From assembly GCF_040054535.1 (NCBI RefSeq), contig NC_090797.1:6441001-6505000 (forward strand): DNA of 64,000 nt, written 5' to 3'. A program made the position numbers and the translations under genes. Position 1 is the first letter of the stretch. Every line of letters begins with the position of its first letter. This document shows positions 59,938 through 64,000 of the stretch, piece by piece. The notes beneath the pieces were generated by a model, which was not told the origin of the DNA, made no database searches, and was given only the letters and a program-made list of their open reading frames with translations. This stretch comes from Antennarius striatus (taxonomy: Eukaryota > Chordata > Actinopteri > Lophiiformes > Antennariidae).

Positions 59938-60146
59938 TGGGGCTGGATTACCATCCAGATTCTGGACGGTTACATCAGAGGTCTGGGATCTCCAACGACG
60001 AGTCTCAGTCTAAACCCAATGAAGGCTACGGAGCAGATATGTTCGCAACTCCTCCCTGTCATTCATTAGCTGACCTTGATGAACTGGTATCACTGGGTGG
60101 ATTGTCAGCTGAGTTATGCGCTGCAGCAGTGATTGATAAAGCCACG
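59938..60146 (+). other. Exon-like ORF of unknown gene
   Basis: A 209-nt open stretch preceded by cttgcag and followed by a consensus donor ACG|gtgagatt. It encodes YHPDSGRLHQRSGISNDE and further HSLADLDELVSLGGLSAEL. I do not recognise the protein. The polypyrimidine tract before the acceptor is weak, so this may be chance. Confidence 0.25.
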
Positions 60147-60837
60147 GTGAGATTCATCAGCTCCTAATTAATTAGATTTCTTTGCGATGACAGATATGTG
60201 TGACCAATTCCACACTCTCCAAGAGCAGGAAGTGATAATGATGTAACATCTTTATCAGGATCCATCATGACTCCCCACCATAAAGTTATGGACCTGTTAG
60301 ATAATGAAAGTCGTTTCTATGCTTGTGTTTATAGTTTTACATTACGCACTGATTAAAAGACTTAAGGTTATGACAGCAATTTATTTTCACACTGTTTCTA
60401 TTTGATCTATAGCCACAAATAAATTATATGTTTCAGGGCTTTTCCTGATTTGCTACATCCTATAATCTTAAACAGCTTTTATCTGTTTTTATCAGGCAAT
60501 TCTAAGACTTACTGTCTCATCCTGTTTTCCTGGGAGAAAATTCATTGACTATAGCTATAGCAATGCTTGATCAAACATAATATGTGAGCAACTTATCCAG
60601 TTCCAGCTTGAATGAAATGATTTGGTTATACTTACAGCATATAATTATAAAGTGAATAGTTTGAGTATGAAAATAGTATCTGAAGACATCTGAAGTGATT
60701 GATCCACTTCAATGAATTTCCCTGTATAAAAAAAAATATCGTTGATTAAACAGACAATTAACTGACGACTAAAATCATCAATTCTTCTTGAAGATGAAAT
60801 GATTGTAATCATCTCGTCTTCAGCCTCTTTTCTGTAA

Positions 60838-60910
60838 TGCAGGTCATGGGTCACGTTGGAGCCTTTCCCAGCTGGCCACAGGCGAGAGGCGGGGTACACC
60901 CTGGATGAAA
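60838..60910 (-). repeat. SINE tail fragment
   Basis: Contains cccagctggccacaggcgag and ggcggggtacaccctgga, corresponding to the 3' part of the SINE family seen at 16450-16795. Confidence 0.6.
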
Positions 60911-62154
60911 TGAAATCTTCTGAAAACCTGCAAAACAAGATCTATTCCTTGTTAAAAATGCGGTTTCCATGACATCATCACTTGTATGTCATCGTGACGG
61001 CCCTCTCTTTGTGCTTGCGGTAAATCCATCCTTTATATAAAGAATGACAATGAGTGCCACCACACAACAAGAGGCCTTGTTATCTGGCCAAAACAGGACG
61101 CCATCACCTACTTATGCTCTGACAGCAACCTTCAGACCATTTATCTTGGGCTCTTTAGACATTCTGAGCACTGCAGAGCATCCTGGTTGCCAGTCAGATG
61201 TGGGAATTGGTCCAATCGTGGTGCAGAACTCACAGCAGCCATACGACATGCTAAAGCAATGTAACCAGCTGTCCTTTAGACGTCAGCACTTCCTATTTAT
61301 ATAATAGTGATGCAAAGATGCCCTCTTTTTCTTGTTGCACGGCCCTATTTAGATTATCCTGAATTTTAGAGTGGTTTTGAGAAAGGAAAGACAATGTGAC
61401 ATATTTAGGGGTTTTACGTAGATGTGGGATGAAACACGCAGCATGAAACACAAACGATTAGCCACATTCCTGCTACGATTAGAAACATTTGCATGAGCAC
61501 AAAAGCGGCTTAGGTGTCTGATTTTAGCATGCATTTAGCCAAGGGCTCGCGTGGAAAGAATGAGGACCTTAAATTGTTGTTAATGTCATTGATCTCAGCA
61601 ATTACATCCATGCAGACTGCTTTGCCAAAATGTAGATAATCAGGTGTGACCGCTTCTCCTTCATTCCCTCATACTTCCAGCTCTTGAACGCGGGGGATTA
61701 GTCCCAGGTGTCTTGTTTGAACGTCTACATCATCGGATGTTTTCCCAGAGTGCATATTTGTGTAAAAACAGCATTTAAAACTGAAAACCTACTGGGTTCT
61801 AAGGCTTCCATTCTCACGTTCATTCACACACTGCACTCATCCTGCCGTCTCCACAGGAATGTTGGGGACTTTTAAAAGTCTGGTTGAGGTGTGAGCTAAC
61901 CTCATTAATTCTCCTCTCTCCTCCTTAATTAATCTTTGTCTGCTGCTGGAGTAATTACAGCTATCAGGCTGTCTGAGTGTCTACACAACACCGACACCAC
62001 CTTCGACTCTCCGTTGCAGCTGGGCCGGGATTCTCTTCCCACGGCCTGTGACAGCTGTCATACCGTCTGCACTGATTCGTTGTGGCATGACCAGGAGCAG
62101 AAGGAGAACAGAGGATTCATCCTATGAGCTCCTGGAAACTCTTGGTTTTGTTTG

Positions 62155-62266
<112 letters not shown>

Positions 62267-63452
62267 ACTTAAAAGCAAAAGCAGGAAAATGTACGATCTC
62301 ACAATAGTGTTTCGGTCCATCCATTGGGTTCACGGTGGTTTAGATTTAGAGGTAATGCATTTTGTCCTCACAGAGGTGGCAGACAAAGGACACTCAATCA
62401 TTATTGATTGAAGAATGTGAAGTTGTTTTGATGAAAAAAAAAGCAGAAAAGAGTAAAGTCAGTGAAAAAGTTAAACTAGGACATAAAGACTCATTTAGAT
62501 GTAATTGATGGGCCTCCTAGAATAATTAACCTGATTTAGCTGCGTATCTGTTTGGGGTGTGGTGGGCTAATGTGAGGCTGATATTTAAGCCTTTCTACTT
62601 TCCCAGCGAGTCACACGTGGACTCCCAGGAGATTTGAAAAGGTTCTGTTTCAAAAGAACTAAGCTCCCCTCCGGCTTTCCGTCTGCTGTCTAAGTCTTTC
62701 ATTTTGTTTCCATTTTCTCCCTTCTCTCCCTCTTTCCTCTCATTAATTTTTCACCGCTTTAAGCTCACGGCTACACGACATGTAATTGGGGGTCCGGGGC
62801 TGCAGGGGAACCATCCAGAGCGAGGATCAATGAGCAGTAAATGCAACTCGAACATGTCAGTCATCATCAGCTCTGATCAAACAAGAATTCATTCTTCATT
62901 ACTTACATCTTGAAATTATTTTTTAATCAAACTAAGAAAATGAAATACATTGTTGATCATCCTAAGAAAGGGTCATGACATCCAATCCATCAGTCTAATT
63001 TTTTCTAACTTACATAATTTTCAGATAACCTTTATCACTATTAGTTCATATACACAATAATATCTTAACAGTATTTTTTATTTACAGAAATGGAATGTCC
63101 TGTTACATTGAAAGCACAACTTTTATTGAGCTGATTTGAAATTCATCAGGTTGCTTTTGAAAAAAACCCAAAAAACCCTCAAGAACACAATTTTACCTAT
63201 CATAATACATCACAAAGTATTGTAGCAGAACTCTTGAATACAGACTTCAATGCCGAGCTGCACTCGATGTTTTTGCTGCCGGCTATGAACGTATGTGTGG
63301 TTCCTCCATCTGGTGACTCCTGCCAGTGGCAGCAGCTGCTTCTCCTCTCTGACCATCAGATTTGCGGCTTCCCTTGAGCACTTGGTGACCTCATCTTCGT
63401 TGCCTGGTGTCTTTTGACCCTGCTTTGCTGTACCATCCTCAACCCTGGTGGA

Positions 63453-63571
<119 letters not shown>

Positions 63572-63737
63572 CACCTGACATTGGCTTGGCTTTGGTTCCT
63601 GTTCCTGGCAGGTGTTGGCTCTGCTCTGCTCCACCTTTATTGCTTTCTCTTGTGGAACCACAGGGCCAAGAGCCACAACTCGTTTGACGTTGGGCCGCGT
63701 CCTATTTCTCCTCACTTTTCCTCACCTCTCTGCCCAG

Positions 63738-63998
63738 ATGGTTGGAGCAGAATTTGGGAATCGGCTAAATCAGAATCTAGTTTCAGCTATGTGTCCTAGT
63801 CAGGATGCAGGAGGAACGGATCAGAGGTCGCAACAGAGCGACGTCCAGGAGGAACAGATGCTACGTCCACCTGCACCTCCACTCATCCAGGAGCTTCCCA
63901 GTCAGACCAGCAGCACCCACACTGACACACCACAGGAAGGAAGGGGTGGGTGGCTGAGCTCTTCTTCTTCCATCCAGCTGGAAGGCTTCAATGAATGA
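63738..63998 (+). other. Exon-like ORF at the window edge
   Basis: A very strong pyrimidine tract and ctgcccag acceptor precede ATGGTTGGAGC, and the frame stays open for 86 codons to a TGA at 63996-63998. The product is polar, rich in Q, S, T and P (for example QQSDVQEEQMLRPPAPPLI). No family is recognised. It could be a coding exon of a gene extending beyond the window, with gtgggt near 63946 as an alternative donor, or chance. Confidence 0.3.
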
Positions 63999-64000
63999 GA

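Overview
The window is nuclear DNA from a ray-finned fish, probably a percomorph-like teleost. The evidence is split genes with GT-AG introns, vertebrate gene families whose proteins I could reassemble exon by exon, many long CA/GT microsatellites, and remnants of typical teleost tRNA-derived SINEs, hAT and TIR DNA transposons and a LINE. No bacterial, viral or CRISPR-like content was seen.

Layout. (1) 1-2719: non-coding, probably including the scyl2 3'UTR. (2) 2720-9840, minus: scyl2, a pseudokinase of clathrin-coated vesicles; 18 coding exons reassemble in frame to 912 aa, including a 12-nt microexon. (3) 11558-14832, minus: depdc4, 9 exons, 545 aa. (4) 15468-16112, minus: cyb5d1, one uninterrupted 214-aa ORF. 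(5) about 17900-23392, plus: a TCP11-family gene, best fit tcp11l2, 9 coding exons, 530 aa. (6) about 24950-58600, plus: apaf1, the apoptosome scaffold, 26 coding exons, 1256 aa (CARD, NB-ARC, WD40 propellers). Its first 21 coding exons lie within 9 kb; the last five introns are large, and the final one (13.6 kb) carries several long dinucleotide tracts. (7) 58600-64000: gene-poor flank with a LINE relic, a SINE fragment, microsatellites and two weak exon-like ORFs.

The genes do not form a pathway; this is ordinary chromosomal neighbourhood. scyl2, depdc4 and apaf1 belong to one conserved vertebrate block, with cyb5d1 and tcp11l2 placed between them. I found no convincing novel system. The most useful items are the scyl2 microexon with an adjoining (UG)n tract, the intronless cyb5d1, the one-exon-per-WD-repeat architecture of apaf1, the opposed CA/UG tracts just before the last apaf1 exon, and the two exon-like ORFs near the right end.

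All exon borders were read by eye from GT-AG sites and reading-frame continuity. For all four split genes the summed coding length is an exact multiple of three with a single terminal stop. UTR ends and transcription starts are estimates.
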